Source: Thermus thermophilus HB8
GTDB lineage: Bacteria; Deinococcota; Deinococci; Deinococcales; Thermaceae
Reading direction: 5' to 3'
Assembly (NCBI RefSeq): GCF_000091545.1
Contig: NC_006461.1
Span: 743,564 to 807,563, forward strand
DNA length: 64,000 nucleotides
The translations under genes and the position numbers were made by a program. Positions 31,272-39,523 of this stretch are shown here, in pieces (position 1 is the first letter of the stretch; each line of letters starts with the position of its first letter). The notes beneath the pieces are model-generated. The model saw nothing but the letters and a program-made list of their open reading frames with translations. It searched no databases and was not told where the DNA came from.

Positions 31272-32521
31272 AGGTCCTCGTGGTGGGCAGCGGGGGGCGG
31301 GAGCACGCCCTCCTTTGGAAGGCGGCCCAAAGCCCAAGGGTGAAGCGGCTTTACGCCGCCCCCGGAAACGCCGGGATGGAGGCCCTGGCCGAGCTCGTCC
31401 CCTGGAACGGCGACGTGGAGGCCCTGGCGGACTGGGCCCTGGCCGAGGGCATAGACCTCACCCTGGTGGGCCCGGAGGCCCCCCTGGTGGAGGGGATCGC
31501 CGACGCCTTCCAGGCCCGGGGGCTATTGCTCTTCGGCCCCACGCAGAAGGCGGCCATGATTGAGGGCTCCAAGGCCTTCGCCAAGGGCCTGATGGAGCGC
31601 TACGGCATCCCCACGGCCCGCTACCGGGTCTTCCGGGAGCCCCTGGAGGCCCTGGCGTACCTGGAGGAGGTGGGGGTGCCCGTGGTGGTCAAGGACTCGG
31701 GGCTTGCCGCGGGAAAGGGGGTCACGGTGGCCTTTGACCTGCACCAGGCCAAGCAGGCCGTGGCCAACATCCTGAACCGGGCCGAGGGGGGGGAGGTGGT
31801 CGTAGAGGAGTACCTGGAGGGGGAGGAGGCCACGGTCCTCGCCCTCACCGACGGCGAGACGATCCTCCCCCTCCTCCCTTCCCAGGACCACAAGCGCCTT
31901 TTGGACGGGGACCAGGGCCCCATGACGGGGGGGATGGGGGCCGTGGCCCCTTACCCCATGGACGAGGCCACCCTGAGGCGGGTGGAGGAGGAGATCCTCG
32001 GGCCCCTCGTCCGGGGCCTCCGGGCGGAGGGGGTGGTCTACCGGGGGGTGGTCTACGCCGGCCTCATGCTCACCCGGGAGGGCCCCAAGGTCCTGGAGTT
32101 CAACGCCCGCTTCGGCGACCCCGAGGCCCAGGCGCTCCTGCCCCTTTTGGAGAACGACCTGGTGGAGCTCGCCCTGAGGGTGGCCGAGGGGAGGCTTGCG
32201 GGGACGAGGCTTTCCTGGAAGGAGGGGGCGGCCGCCTGCGTGGTCCTCGCCGCCCCAGGCTACCCCGAAAGCCCCAGGAAGGGGATCCCCCTCCACGTCC
32301 CCGAGCCCCCGGAGGGGGTCTTGGTCTTCCACGCGGGGACGCGGCGGGAAGGGGGGCGCCTGGTGAGCGCCGGGGGGCGGGTCTTGAACGTGGTGGGCCT
32401 GGGGAGGGACCTCAAGGAGGCCCTGGAGCGGGCCTACGCCTACATCCCCCAGGTGGGCTTCCCCGGGGCGGTGTACCGGAGGGACATCGGCCGAAGGGCC
32501 CTCGCCCGGCTCAGTACCTGA
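31268..32521 (+). CDS. purD: Phosphoribosylamine-glycine ligase
   Basis: The 417-residue ATP-grasp enzyme makes GAR from phosphoribosylamine and glycine, directly before PurN in the pathway. The N-terminus MKVLVVGSGGREHALLWKAA, the VGPEAPLVEGIAD segment, SQDHKRLLDGDQGPMTGGMG and FNARFGDPEAQ are diagnostic. The 417-residue length equals the known Thermus enzyme. Besides coupling to purN, TAGAAT (31255-31260) lies 7 bases before the ATG and could give a separate leaderless purD transcript. Confidence 0.95.
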   Translation: MKVLVVGSGGREHALLWKAAQSPRVKRLYAAPGNAGMEALAELVPWNGDVEALADWALAEGIDLTLVGPEAPLVEGIADAFQARGLLLFGPTQKAAMIEGSKAFAKGLMERYGIPTARYRVFREPLEALAYLEEVGVPVVVKDSGLAAGKGVTVAFDLHQAKQAVANILNRAEGGEVVVEEYLEGEEATVLALTDGETILPLLPSQDHKRLLDGDQGPMTGGMGAVAPYPMDEATLRRVEEEILGPLVRGLRAEGVVYRGVVYAGLMLTREGPKVLEFNARFGDPEAQALLPLLENDLVELALRVAEGRLAGTRLSWKEGAAACVVLAAPGYPESPRKGIPLHVPEPPEGVLVFHAGTRREGGRLVSAGGRVLNVVGLGRDLKEALERAYAYIPQVGFPGAVYRRDIGRRALARLST

Positions 32522-34385
32522 GCCGGGCCAAGGGGAGGCGGCGGCAGGCTTCCACCACGTCCCATAGCCGCTTAAGCCCCCGCTCAAAGAGGAGGGGCTG
32601 CATTCTCACGAAGACCTCCGCCGTCATCAGGGCGTCGCCCAGGGCGGTGTGCCGCCCGGTGGCGGGGACGCCGAAGCGGTGGGCCAGGGCCTCGAGGCGG
32701 TAGTCCTTGAGGTCGGGGAAGAGGAGCTGGGCGAGGAGGAGGGTGTCCAGGAGGGGGGGCTGGTCCAGGCCCGCCCGGCGCAGGAAGGCCAGGTCAAAGG
32801 CCCCGTTGTGGGCCACGAGCACCGTGTCCTGGACGAAGGCGCGGAAGGCGGGGAGGACCGCCTCCAGGGGGGGCTTGTCCCGGAGCATCTCCGCCGTGAG
32901 GCCGTGGACCGCCGTGGCCGCGGGGGAGATGGGGCGCCCCGGGTTCACCAGGGCCTCAAACACCTCCTGCCGCAGGACCCTCCGGCCCAGGACGTGGACC
33001 CCGGCGAGGGCCACCACGGCGTCTTGCTCGGGGTCCAGGCCCGTGGTTTCCAGGTCAAAGGCGGTGTAGAGGAGCTGGTCCAGGGGGACGTCCTCGAGGC
33101 CCGGCGGCACCTGGAGGAGGGTGAGGTCGTAGACCAGGGCCCTGGGGGCGGGGGCTTCTTTTAAGGCCTCGGGGGGCGCTTTGCGGGCGGGGAGGAGAAG
33201 GACGAGCCGGCTTCCCTCCCGCCAAAGGCTTCCCGTGGCCTCGGCGGCCTCGGCGAGGAGGGGGTGGGGCCTGGGGGCTTCCCGGGGAAGGAGGACGGTG
33301 AGCCGGAAGAGCCCCTCCCCCTCGGCCTCTCCCCGGAGGAAGACCTCCTCCGTGCCCTCCAAGGTCTTGGCGAGCCCCTCCGCCAGGGCGAAGGTGTCCG
33401 CCTGGACGAGAAGCCCTTCCGCCTCCGGGTCCAGGGCCCACCCGGGGGTGAGGGCGAGCCGCGCCTCCAGGCGGCCCGCCAAAAGGCGGAGGAGGTCTTG
33501 GGCCAGCACCTCCTCGTGGGGGCTTGGGGCGAGGTCCTGGAGGAGGCCTTGGATCTCGTCCAGGGCCTCCCGGGCCACCTGGAGAAGCCGCTTCGCCTCC
33601 CCGGTGGTCTCCCTTTCCAGCACCTCCACCAGGGCCCGGACCCCCGCCGCCTTGTCCTTGAGGCGGTGGAGCCGCTCCCGGCTCGGCCCCTCGGGGAGGG
33701 CCTCCTCCAGGAGAAGGAGAAACCCCTCCTCCAAAGCCCGCGCCTTCAGGCGCAAAGGCCCCTTGGGGCCCTGGACCAGGAAGGCGGCCTGGGGCAGGGA
33801 CTGGGCGTGGAGGAGGAGGGACCGGTCCAGGAGGCCGAAGAGGCTTTTCCCCACCCCGAGCCCCTCCCCCAGAAGGGCCCGGGCCTTGGGGTTGTAGAGG
33901 AGGACGAGCCCCCGCTCGTCCGAGAGCACCACCCCCTGGGGGAGCTGGGCCAGGACCCGGGCGAGGCGCTCCCGCTCCGCCTCCACCAGGTCCTTGGCCT
34001 GGGCCGCCTCCTCCTCAAGCCTTTGCTCCAGCCTCTCCTTTTCCTCCGCCAGCCGGTTGATGAGCCGGGCCAGGTGGCGCAGCTCCCAAGGCCCCCGGGG
34101 GGTGAGGCGGTGCCCGGGGTGGGCGAGGAGCACCTCGCTTTCCTGCCCCAAGGCCCGGGTCAGGGCCAGGTAGCCCAGGAAGGGCGGGTAGAGGAGGAGG
34201 GAGAGCGCCCCCAGGAGGAGGAGGCCCGTGAAGAGGGGCACCATGGGCCGGGCCCGCACCGCTTCCCAGAGGGCGGCCTGGGCCTCGGGGTTGCCCTCCA
34301 GGAGGAGGAAGAGGCCGAGGGCGAGGCTTCCCGCCACCAGGAGGAGGCCGAGGAGGAGGGCGCCGAGGAAGCGGAGGGCGTTCAT
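32511..34385 (-). CDS. Membrane-anchored PAS protein with C-terminal DEDDh 3'-5' exonuclease domain
   Basis: The 624-residue fusion begins with two membrane helices (residues ~5-28 and ~48-72). A long helical segment (~95-130) and a PAS-like domain (VLAQLPQGVVLSDERGLVLL, ~140-230) follow, then a helical stretch resembling a degenerate kinase region without an obvious His or ATP site. The last ~200 residues are a DnaQ-type exonuclease with all DEDDh parts: FDLETTGL (D,E), VAHNGAFDLAFL (D) and GRHTALGDALMT (H,D). The ATG overlaps the receiver gene's stop. It is the last gene of the symporter-kinase cluster, suggesting a signal-gated nuclease whose substrate is unknown. Confidence 0.85.
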   Translation of the reverse strand: MNALRFLGALLLGLLLVAGSLALGLFLLLEGNPEAQAALWEAVRARPMVPLFTGLLLLGALSLLLYPPFLGYLALTRALGQESEVLLAHPGHRLTPRGPWELRHLARLINRLAEEKERLEQRLEEEAAQAKDLVEAERERLARVLAQLPQGVVLSDERGLVLLYNPKARALLGEGLGVGKSLFGLLDRSLLLHAQSLPQAAFLVQGPKGPLRLKARALEEGFLLLLEEALPEGPSRERLHRLKDKAAGVRALVEVLERETTGEAKRLLQVAREALDEIQGLLQDLAPSPHEEVLAQDLLRLLAGRLEARLALTPGWALDPEAEGLLVQADTFALAEGLAKTLEGTEEVFLRGEAEGEGLFRLTVLLPREAPRPHPLLAEAAEATGSLWREGSRLVLLLPARKAPPEALKEAPAPRALVYDLTLLQVPPGLEDVPLDQLLYTAFDLETTGLDPEQDAVVALAGVHVLGRRVLRQEVFEALVNPGRPISPAATAVHGLTAEMLRDKPPLEAVLPAFRAFVQDTVLVAHNGAFDLAFLRRAGLDQPPLLDTLLLAQLLFPDLKDYRLEALAHRFGVPATGRHTALGDALMTAEVFVRMQPLLFERGLKRLWDVVEACRRLPLARLRY

Positions 34386-34744
34386 CCTTCCTCCAGGAGG
34401 CGGCGCGCCTCCGCCATGAGGTCCTGGACGCCGAAGGGTTTGGCCAGGAAGGCGTCCGCCCCCAAGGCCAGGGCCTTGGCCCGGTCCGCCTCCCGCCCCC
34501 TGGCGGTGAGGACCAGGACCTTGGGGGCGGGGGTGCGGGCCTTGAGGGCCTCGAGGACCTGGAACCCGTCCACCCCGGGGAGCATGAGGTCCAGGACCAC
34601 GAGGGCGTAGGGCCTCTCGGCGAGGCGGCTTAGGGCCTCCTCCCCCGTCCTCGCCAGCTCCACCCGGTGCCCGGCCTTGCGAAAGAGAAACTCCAGGGGA
34701 ACCAGGATGCTTTCCTCATCGTCCACGATCAGCACCTCGGCCAT
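34382..34744 (-). CDS. Single-domain response regulator (CheY-like receiver)
   Basis: The 120-residue receiver has no output domain. The acidic pocket is VDDEES, the phospho-acceptor Asp lies in VVLDLMLPGVDGF (residue ~53), Thr in VLVLTARG and Lys in FLAKPFG. It overlaps the upstream histidine-kinase gene by 29 bases and the downstream exonuclease gene by 4, so it is very likely the kinase's partner. Signal output must be by protein-protein contact, with the adjacent PAS-exonuclease a candidate. Confidence 0.92.
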   Translation of the reverse strand: MAEVLIVDDEESILVPLEFLFRKAGHRVELARTGEEALSRLAERPYALVVLDLMLPGVDGFQVLEALKARTPAPKVLVLTARGREADRAKALALGADAFLAKPFGVQDLMAEARRLLEEG

Positions 34745-37217
34745 GGTCTCCCTCCAAGGGTAACGCGAAGACGAAGACCCCGCCTTCCCCGTCTTCCAAA
34801 AAGACCCGCCCGCCCAGGGCCTCCGAGAGCCTCCGGGCGATGGCGAGGCCCAGGCCCGTCCCCCCGGCGTAGCTCTGGAAGGGGGCGAAGATGTGTTCCC
34901 TCAGGGCCTCGGGGACCCCGGGGCCGTCGTCCACCACGCGGAAGCGGGCCTCCCCCGCTTCCGCGCGAAGCTCCAGGACCACCCGGCTTCGGGCGTGGCG
35001 CAGGGCGTTGGCGAGGAGGTTGAGGAGGACCTGGAGGGCCCGGTCCCGGTGGGTCCGGACCCGGAGGGGCTGGAGCCGGGCCTCGAGGCGGAGGCCCCGC
35101 TCCCGGGCCAGGGGCTCCGAAAGGGCCAGGGCCTCCCGGGCCAGGGCCTCCAGGTCCACGGGGGCCGGGGGCTCCTCGGGGCGGGCCTCCAGGCGGGTGT
35201 AGGCCAGGATCTCCTCCACGAGCCGGGAGAGGCGGGCCGCCTCCTGGGCGAGGAGGGCGGTGAAGCGCCGCCTTTCCTCCTCCCCCACCTCCTCCTGGGC
35301 CAGAATCTCCGCCAGGGCCCTCACCGCGGTGAGGGGGGTCTTGAGCTCGTGGGAGACGGTGGCGAGGAACTCGTCCTTCAGGCGGTCCATCTCCTCAAGG
35401 CGCCGGTAGGCGGCCTCCAGTTCGCGCCGGGCGGCCTCCAGGGCCTGAGCATAGGCCCGCACCCGTTGCGACTCCCGGGCCGCCGCCTCCACCGCCTCCC
35501 TGGGGACCTCCCGGGTGGCGGAGAGGAGGAGGAGGCGGGCGGTGGCGGGCCCCAGGGCCCCGGCGAGGAGGGCCTCCGCCCGCTCGGCGAGGCGCTCCGC
35601 TTTATCTGGCCCCTTGAGGCTCCTCGCGTAGGCCTTTAGGCTTTCCCGGGCCTCGGGGCCCAGGAACCTCTCCAGGAGGTCGGCCAGGGCCTCCTCCTCC
35701 CCGGCCCGGCCGGAGGGCGGCGGGGAGGGGGGTTGCCGCAAGGAGACGAGGAGGTGGAGCCCCGTGTTCGCGAGGAGGCTCGCCAGGAAGCCGTGGACCA
35801 CGGGGTCAAGCCCCCGCACCCCAAAAAGCCCCTCCGGGTGGAGGAAGGAGGGAAGGGCGGCGAAGAGGTCCTGGGGGAGCCACCCGGAGCGGACGAGGGC
35901 GGGCAGGAGGAGGGTGTAGGCCCAGACCAGGATGCCCCCGAAAAGGCCCGCGAGGGCCCCTTCCCGGGTGCTCCCCTGCCAGAAGAGGCCGAGAAGCCCC
36001 GCCGGGGCGAGCTGGGCCACGGCCACGAAGGAGATGAGCCCCATGCCCACCAGGGCGTAGGCCTCCCCCGCCAGGCGGAAGTAGAGGTAGGCGAGGAGGA
36101 GGACGGCGAGGACCGTGCCCCGCCGGAAGAGGAGGAGGTGCCCGAGGGCTTGGCGGCGGAGGAGGAGGGGGGCGAGGAGGTGGTGGGAGACGAGGATGGA
36201 GAGGGCGAGGGTCTCCACCACCACCATGGCCGTGGCCGCCGAGACCCCGCCCAAAAAGGCGAGGAAGGCCAGGGCCGCGCCGCCCTCCCGGGCCACGGCG
36301 AGGACGTAGAGGTCGGGGGGCACCTCCGGGTGGTGCAGGCGGCCCAGGAGGGCCAGGGGCAGGATGGGCAGGTTCAGGAGGAGGAGGTAGAGGGGGAAGG
36401 CCCAGGAGGCCAGGGCCAGGTGGCGCTCGTCCGTGTTTTCCACCACGGCCACGTGGAACTGCCGGGGGAGGAAGAGGAAGGCGAGGAGGGCGAGGAAGGT
36501 GAGGCCGGTCCAGGCCAGGTGGCCCTCGAGGCCCTGGGGGGGAAGGAGGAGGGGGTCAAGGCCCCGGCGGACGGCCTCGCGGAAGGGCTCGGCCCCGTGC
36601 CCAAGGAGGGCGTAAAGGCCCAGGGCCAGCATGGCGAAGAGCTTCACCCCCCCCTCAAAGGCCACGGCCAGGACCAGGCCCCGGTGCCGCTCCGTGGGGT
36701 CCAGGCGGCGGGTGCCGAAGAGGATGGTGAAGAAGGCGAGGAGGAGGGCGGTGTAGAGGGCCACGTCCCCCAGGGGGCGCGCCTCCCCACTCAGGAAGAG
36801 GAAGGCCTGGGCGATGGCCTTGAGCTGGAGGGCGAGGTAGGGGAGGAGGCCCAGGACGAGAAACCCCGCGGCCACCGCCCCCAAGAGGGGGTCCCGGCCG
36901 TAGCGCAGGTAGAGGAAGTCGGCCCAGGAGGTGAGGCGGTGGGCCCGGGCCAGGCGCAGAAGGCGCAGGTGGAGAAGGGGCCAGAGGGCCAGGGCCAGGG
37001 TGGGCCCCAGGTAGATGGTGAGGAAGAGGGGTCCCGAGGTGGCGGCCCAGCCGGCGCTGCCGAAGAAGGTCCAGGCGGTGGCGTAGACCCCCAGGGAGAG
37101 GGTGTAGGTCCAGGGGCTTTGGAAGAGGCGCCCTCCCCGCTCTTCCCCCAGGCGGGCGAGGAGGAAGAGGAGGCCCAGGTAAAGGAAGAGGCCGGCGAGG
37201 AGGGCTTCCGGGCTCAT
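34716..37217 (-). CDS. Solute:sodium-symporter-type histidine kinase with STAC domain (CrbS-like)
   Basis: The 833-residue hybrid of transporter and kinase has residues ~1-500 as a 12-13 helix SLC5/SSS unit (WTYTLSLGVYATAWTFFGSA near residue 36). Residues ~515-580 look like the STAC linker (LLERFLGPEARESLKAYARS). A coiled segment follows, then HisKA with phospho-His in FLATVSHELKTPLTAVRALA and HATPase_c with NALRHA, DDGPGVPE and GTGLGLAIARR. Relatives CrbS and CbrA control acetate or amino-acid use in Proteobacteria. It lies in the same cluster as a real symporter of the same fold, so it may sense the same solute. Confidence 0.9.
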   Translation of the reverse strand: MSPEALLAGLFLYLGLLFLLARLGEERGGRLFQSPWTYTLSLGVYATAWTFFGSAGWAATSGPLFLTIYLGPTLALALWPLLHLRLLRLARAHRLTSWADFLYLRYGRDPLLGAVAAGFLVLGLLPYLALQLKAIAQAFLFLSGEARPLGDVALYTALLLAFFTILFGTRRLDPTERHRGLVLAVAFEGGVKLFAMLALGLYALLGHGAEPFREAVRRGLDPLLLPPQGLEGHLAWTGLTFLALLAFLFLPRQFHVAVVENTDERHLALASWAFPLYLLLLNLPILPLALLGRLHHPEVPPDLYVLAVAREGGAALAFLAFLGGVSAATAMVVVETLALSILVSHHLLAPLLLRRQALGHLLLFRRGTVLAVLLLAYLYFRLAGEAYALVGMGLISFVAVAQLAPAGLLGLFWQGSTREGALAGLFGGILVWAYTLLLPALVRSGWLPQDLFAALPSFLHPEGLFGVRGLDPVVHGFLASLLANTGLHLLVSLRQPPSPPPSGRAGEEEALADLLERFLGPEARESLKAYARSLKGPDKAERLAERAEALLAGALGPATARLLLLSATREVPREAVEAAARESQRVRAYAQALEAARRELEAAYRRLEEMDRLKDEFLATVSHELKTPLTAVRALAEILAQEEVGEEERRRFTALLAQEAARLSRLVEEILAYTRLEARPEEPPAPVDLEALAREALALSEPLARERGLRLEARLQPLRVRTHRDRALQVLLNLLANALRHARSRVVLELRAEAGEARFRVVDDGPGVPEALREHIFAPFQSYAGGTGLGLAIARRLSEALGGRVFLEDGEGGVFVFALPLEGDHGRGADRGR

Positions 37218-37390
37218 GGCCTCCTGGCGTTGAGGAAGAGGAGGAGGACGAACCCTGCCCAGGCGAGGAAGAGGTAGAGGTAGAAGGGCGGGAGCCCCCA
37301 GGGCCCTAAAGGCTCGGGGAAGAAGAGGGCGAAGGGGGAGGCGAAGAGGAGGAGGCCGAGGAGGAAGAGGGCCAGGCTTCGCGCCTTCAT
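37214..37390 (-). CDS. Small membrane protein (58 aa)
   Basis: ATG 37390 overlaps the stop of the DUF294 gene and its TGA overlaps the kinase ATG (both ATGA), so it is tightly coupled on both sides. It has two hydrophobic helices (residues ~5-24 and ~36-54) separated by a Pro/Gly/Trp turn. Its place directly before an SSS-kinase gene suggests a small partner of the sensor. No family recognised. Confidence 0.75.
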   Translation of the reverse strand: MKARSLALFLLGLLLFASPFALFFPEPLGPWGLPPFYLYLFLAWAGFVLLLFLNARRP

Positions 37391-39144
37391 AGCCGGATCT
37401 GGAAGCGGAGGGCCAGGGCCTCCTGGGCCTCGAGGATGGCGCGGAACCCCTCGAGGGCCCGGCGCCTTTCCAGGGGGGAGAGGGCCTTGTAGACCACGCG
37501 GTTGCCCGGGGGCCTGCCCTCTTTCAGGGCCTGGAGCTGGGCCTTGAGGCGGAGGTGGAAGAAGAAGGCGTAGGCCTCCTCCAGCCTCTCGGCGAGCTCC
37601 AGGCTCACGGCCCCCTTCTCCGCCCCCTGCTTAAGCCGCTCCGGGGTGCGCCGCGCGGGGCTTCCCGCCATGAGGGCGTAGACCCGGGCGAGGCTCACGA
37701 TGGGGGCGAGGGCGTGCCGCTTGAGGTCAATAAACCCCTCCTCCGTGCGCACCCGGCCGAAGAGGCCCAAGGGCGGGCGGAAGGCGAGGGCCGCCTGGGC
37801 CAGGTGGTAGAGGAAGACCCCGGCCTTGGCCTTCTCCTGGATGAGCCGCTCCAACGCCGCCAAGGAGAGGCTCCCTCCCACGGGGCGGAGGTCAAAGAAG
37901 ATCTGGGCGTCCAGGAGGGCCTGGGGCTCGGGGGCCTCCATCCAGCGGGCGAAGACCTCCTGCCAGCGGGCAAGGCTTAAGCGCCAGCGGGTGGCCATGT
38001 ACCCCCCGGGGCAGGGGGGGATGCCCGCCGCCACGAGCCCCTCCACCACCCGCTCGGCCAGGGCCTGGAAGTAGGCCTCGTGCCCCTCCTCGGCGAGGGC
38101 CAGGGCGTTGTCCTGGTCGGTGAGGAGGGCCTGTTCCTTCCTGCCCTCGGAGCCGAAGACGAAGAAGGCGTAGGGGACGGGCGGGGGGCCCAAGGTCCGC
38201 TCCGCCTCCTGGAGGAGGCGGCGGATCAGGGCGTCGTTCAGCCCCGCCACCACCCGCCCGATCTCCAAGGCGGGGACCCCCGCCTGGAACAGGCCCGCCA
38301 CCAGCCGGGCCACCTCCTCCCCGTAGCGGGCGAGCTCCAGCCGTTCCACCCGCCGGAGGAGGGCCAGGGGGCTTTGCGCCTGGTGGGCGAGGAGGTCCGT
38401 GTGGGTGACCACCCCCACCACCTCCTCCCCCCGGGTGAGGGGGAGGTGGTGGATCCGGCGCTCCAGCATGGCGGCCACCGCCTCCAGGAGGGGGGTGTCG
38501 GCGGGGAGGGTGAAGGTGGGCCGGGTGGCCACCTGGCCCACCGGGGTGGAGGGGGGAAGCCCCTCGGCCAGGACCCGGTTCCTCAGGTCCCGGTCCGTGA
38601 GGATGCCCAGGGGCTCCCCCCGGACGAGGAGGCTGGAGATCCCCTCCTCCCGCATGCGCCGGGCCGCCTCCTCCACGGAGGCGGTGGGGTCCACGAAGAC
38701 GGGGGGGCGCTGCACCAGCTCCCCCACGGGCCGGGCGAGGCCCGGCTCCAGGACCCTCTCCGGCCGCAGCCGGAGGCGCTCCGCCACCCCCCGGCCAAAG
38801 AAGCGGGCCGCCTCGGGGTAGGCGAGGAGGGCCTCAAAGGCCTCCTTGGGGAAGCGGAGGAGGCGGGTCTTCCCCCTGGCCCGCACGGTGAAGACGGGGC
38901 TCGCCCCGGAGAGCAGGGAGGGGTAGCCGAAGAAGCTCCCGGGGCCAAGCCGCTCCACCTCCTCGCCCTCTTCCTCCAGGGCCACCTCCCCCTCGAGGAC
39001 CAGGTAGAGGTGGGTCGCGGGGGGGCCTTGGGCCTCGAGGAGGACCTCCCCCTCCTCGGCCACGACCTCCTCCCCCCGGGCGAGGAAGGCCCGGGCCGCC
39101 TCCTCGGGGAGGGCGTCAAGGGGTGGAGGAAGGGGCCTTTCCAT
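37387..39144 (-). CDS. cNMP-binding / CBS-pair / DUF294 nucleotidyltransferase-like signalling protein
   Basis: The 585-residue protein starts at ATG 39144 (MERPLPPPLDALPEEAAR). Domain 1 (~10-120) is a cyclic-nucleotide-type beta roll with GSFFGYPSLLSG. Domain 2 (~145-265) is a pair of CBS motifs ending VGVVTHTDLLAHQA. Domain 3 (~290-430) is a DUF294 nucleotidyltransferase core with FVFGSEGRKEQALLTDQDNA (G-S-x-G-R...D-x-D). Domain 4 is the DUF294 C-terminal helical domain. Its chemistry is unknown; GlnD-like regulation by nucleotide transfer is possible. It overlaps the upstream membrane gene by 29 bases. Confidence 0.88.
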   Translation of the reverse strand: MERPLPPPLDALPEEAARAFLARGEEVVAEEGEVLLEAQGPPATHLYLVLEGEVALEEEGEEVERLGPGSFFGYPSLLSGASPVFTVRARGKTRLLRFPKEAFEALLAYPEAARFFGRGVAERLRLRPERVLEPGLARPVGELVQRPPVFVDPTASVEEAARRMREEGISSLLVRGEPLGILTDRDLRNRVLAEGLPPSTPVGQVATRPTFTLPADTPLLEAVAAMLERRIHHLPLTRGEEVVGVVTHTDLLAHQAQSPLALLRRVERLELARYGEEVARLVAGLFQAGVPALEIGRVVAGLNDALIRRLLQEAERTLGPPPVPYAFFVFGSEGRKEQALLTDQDNALALAEEGHEAYFQALAERVVEGLVAAGIPPCPGGYMATRWRLSLARWQEVFARWMEAPEPQALLDAQIFFDLRPVGGSLSLAALERLIQEKAKAGVFLYHLAQAALAFRPPLGLFGRVRTEEGFIDLKRHALAPIVSLARVYALMAGSPARRTPERLKQGAEKGAVSLELAERLEEAYAFFFHLRLKAQLQALKEGRPPGNRVVYKALSPLERRRALEGFRAILEAQEALALRFQIRL

Positions 39145-39469
39145 AGTCGGGAGTGAGCCAGGCCAGGAGGGGCACCAGGTAGGGCAGGGCCACCTGGGCC
39201 TGGAGGAGGACGAGGAGGCCGATGCCCAGCATGAAGGCGGGGGGGAGGAGGACGAAAAGCCGCACCACCCGGCCAAGCCCAGGAGGGGGGAGGGGCCATA
39301 CCCGGTGGTAAAGCGCCCCAAGCCCCACCCCCGCCCCCGCCCCGAGGGCCAGGTGGAGGAGGGTGGTGGGCGTGGGGAAGGGGAAACCCAAGAGGTAGTG
39401 GCCGAGGAGGTAGAAGGCGAAGAGAAAGGAGAGGCTTCCGAGGTAGAACCTTAGGTAAAGAAGGGGCAT
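39116..39469 (-). CDS. Hypothetical membrane protein
   Basis: The 117-residue protein has three strong hydrophobic segments (residues ~3-30, ~36-60, ~68-105). It follows a clear terminator behind the symporter gene and so probably starts the signalling part of the cluster (membrane protein, DUF294, small membrane protein, kinase, receiver, exonuclease). The GC content and codon use match its neighbours. No family recognised. Confidence 0.7.
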   Translation of the reverse strand: MPLLYLRFYLGSLSFLFAFYLLGHYLLGFPFPTPTTLLHLALGAGAGVGLGALYHRVWPLPPPGLGRVVRLFVLLPPAFMLGIGLLVLLQAQVALPYLVPLLAWLTPDYGKAPSSTP

Positions 39470-39477
39470 GGCCTCAG

Positions 39478-39510
39478 TTTAAAACCCCATCCCGGCTTCC
39501 CGGGATGGGG
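39478..39510 (-). terminator. Terminator of the DUF4212-symporter transcript
   Basis: CCCCATCCCGG (39485-39495) and CCGGGATGGGG (39500-39510) form an 11-bp stem with a 4-base loop; on the minus strand TTTTAAA follows. It separates the symporter genes from the signalling genes downstream. Confidence 0.85.
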
Positions 39511-39523
39511 CCTTCCCTCAGGC

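Noticed and set aside
37387..39321. Longer 644-residue form of the DUF294 protein
   Set aside because: The extra N-terminal 59 residues are Ser/Pro-rich shadow of the overlapping membrane gene; ATG 39144 starts a normal cNMP-binding domain.
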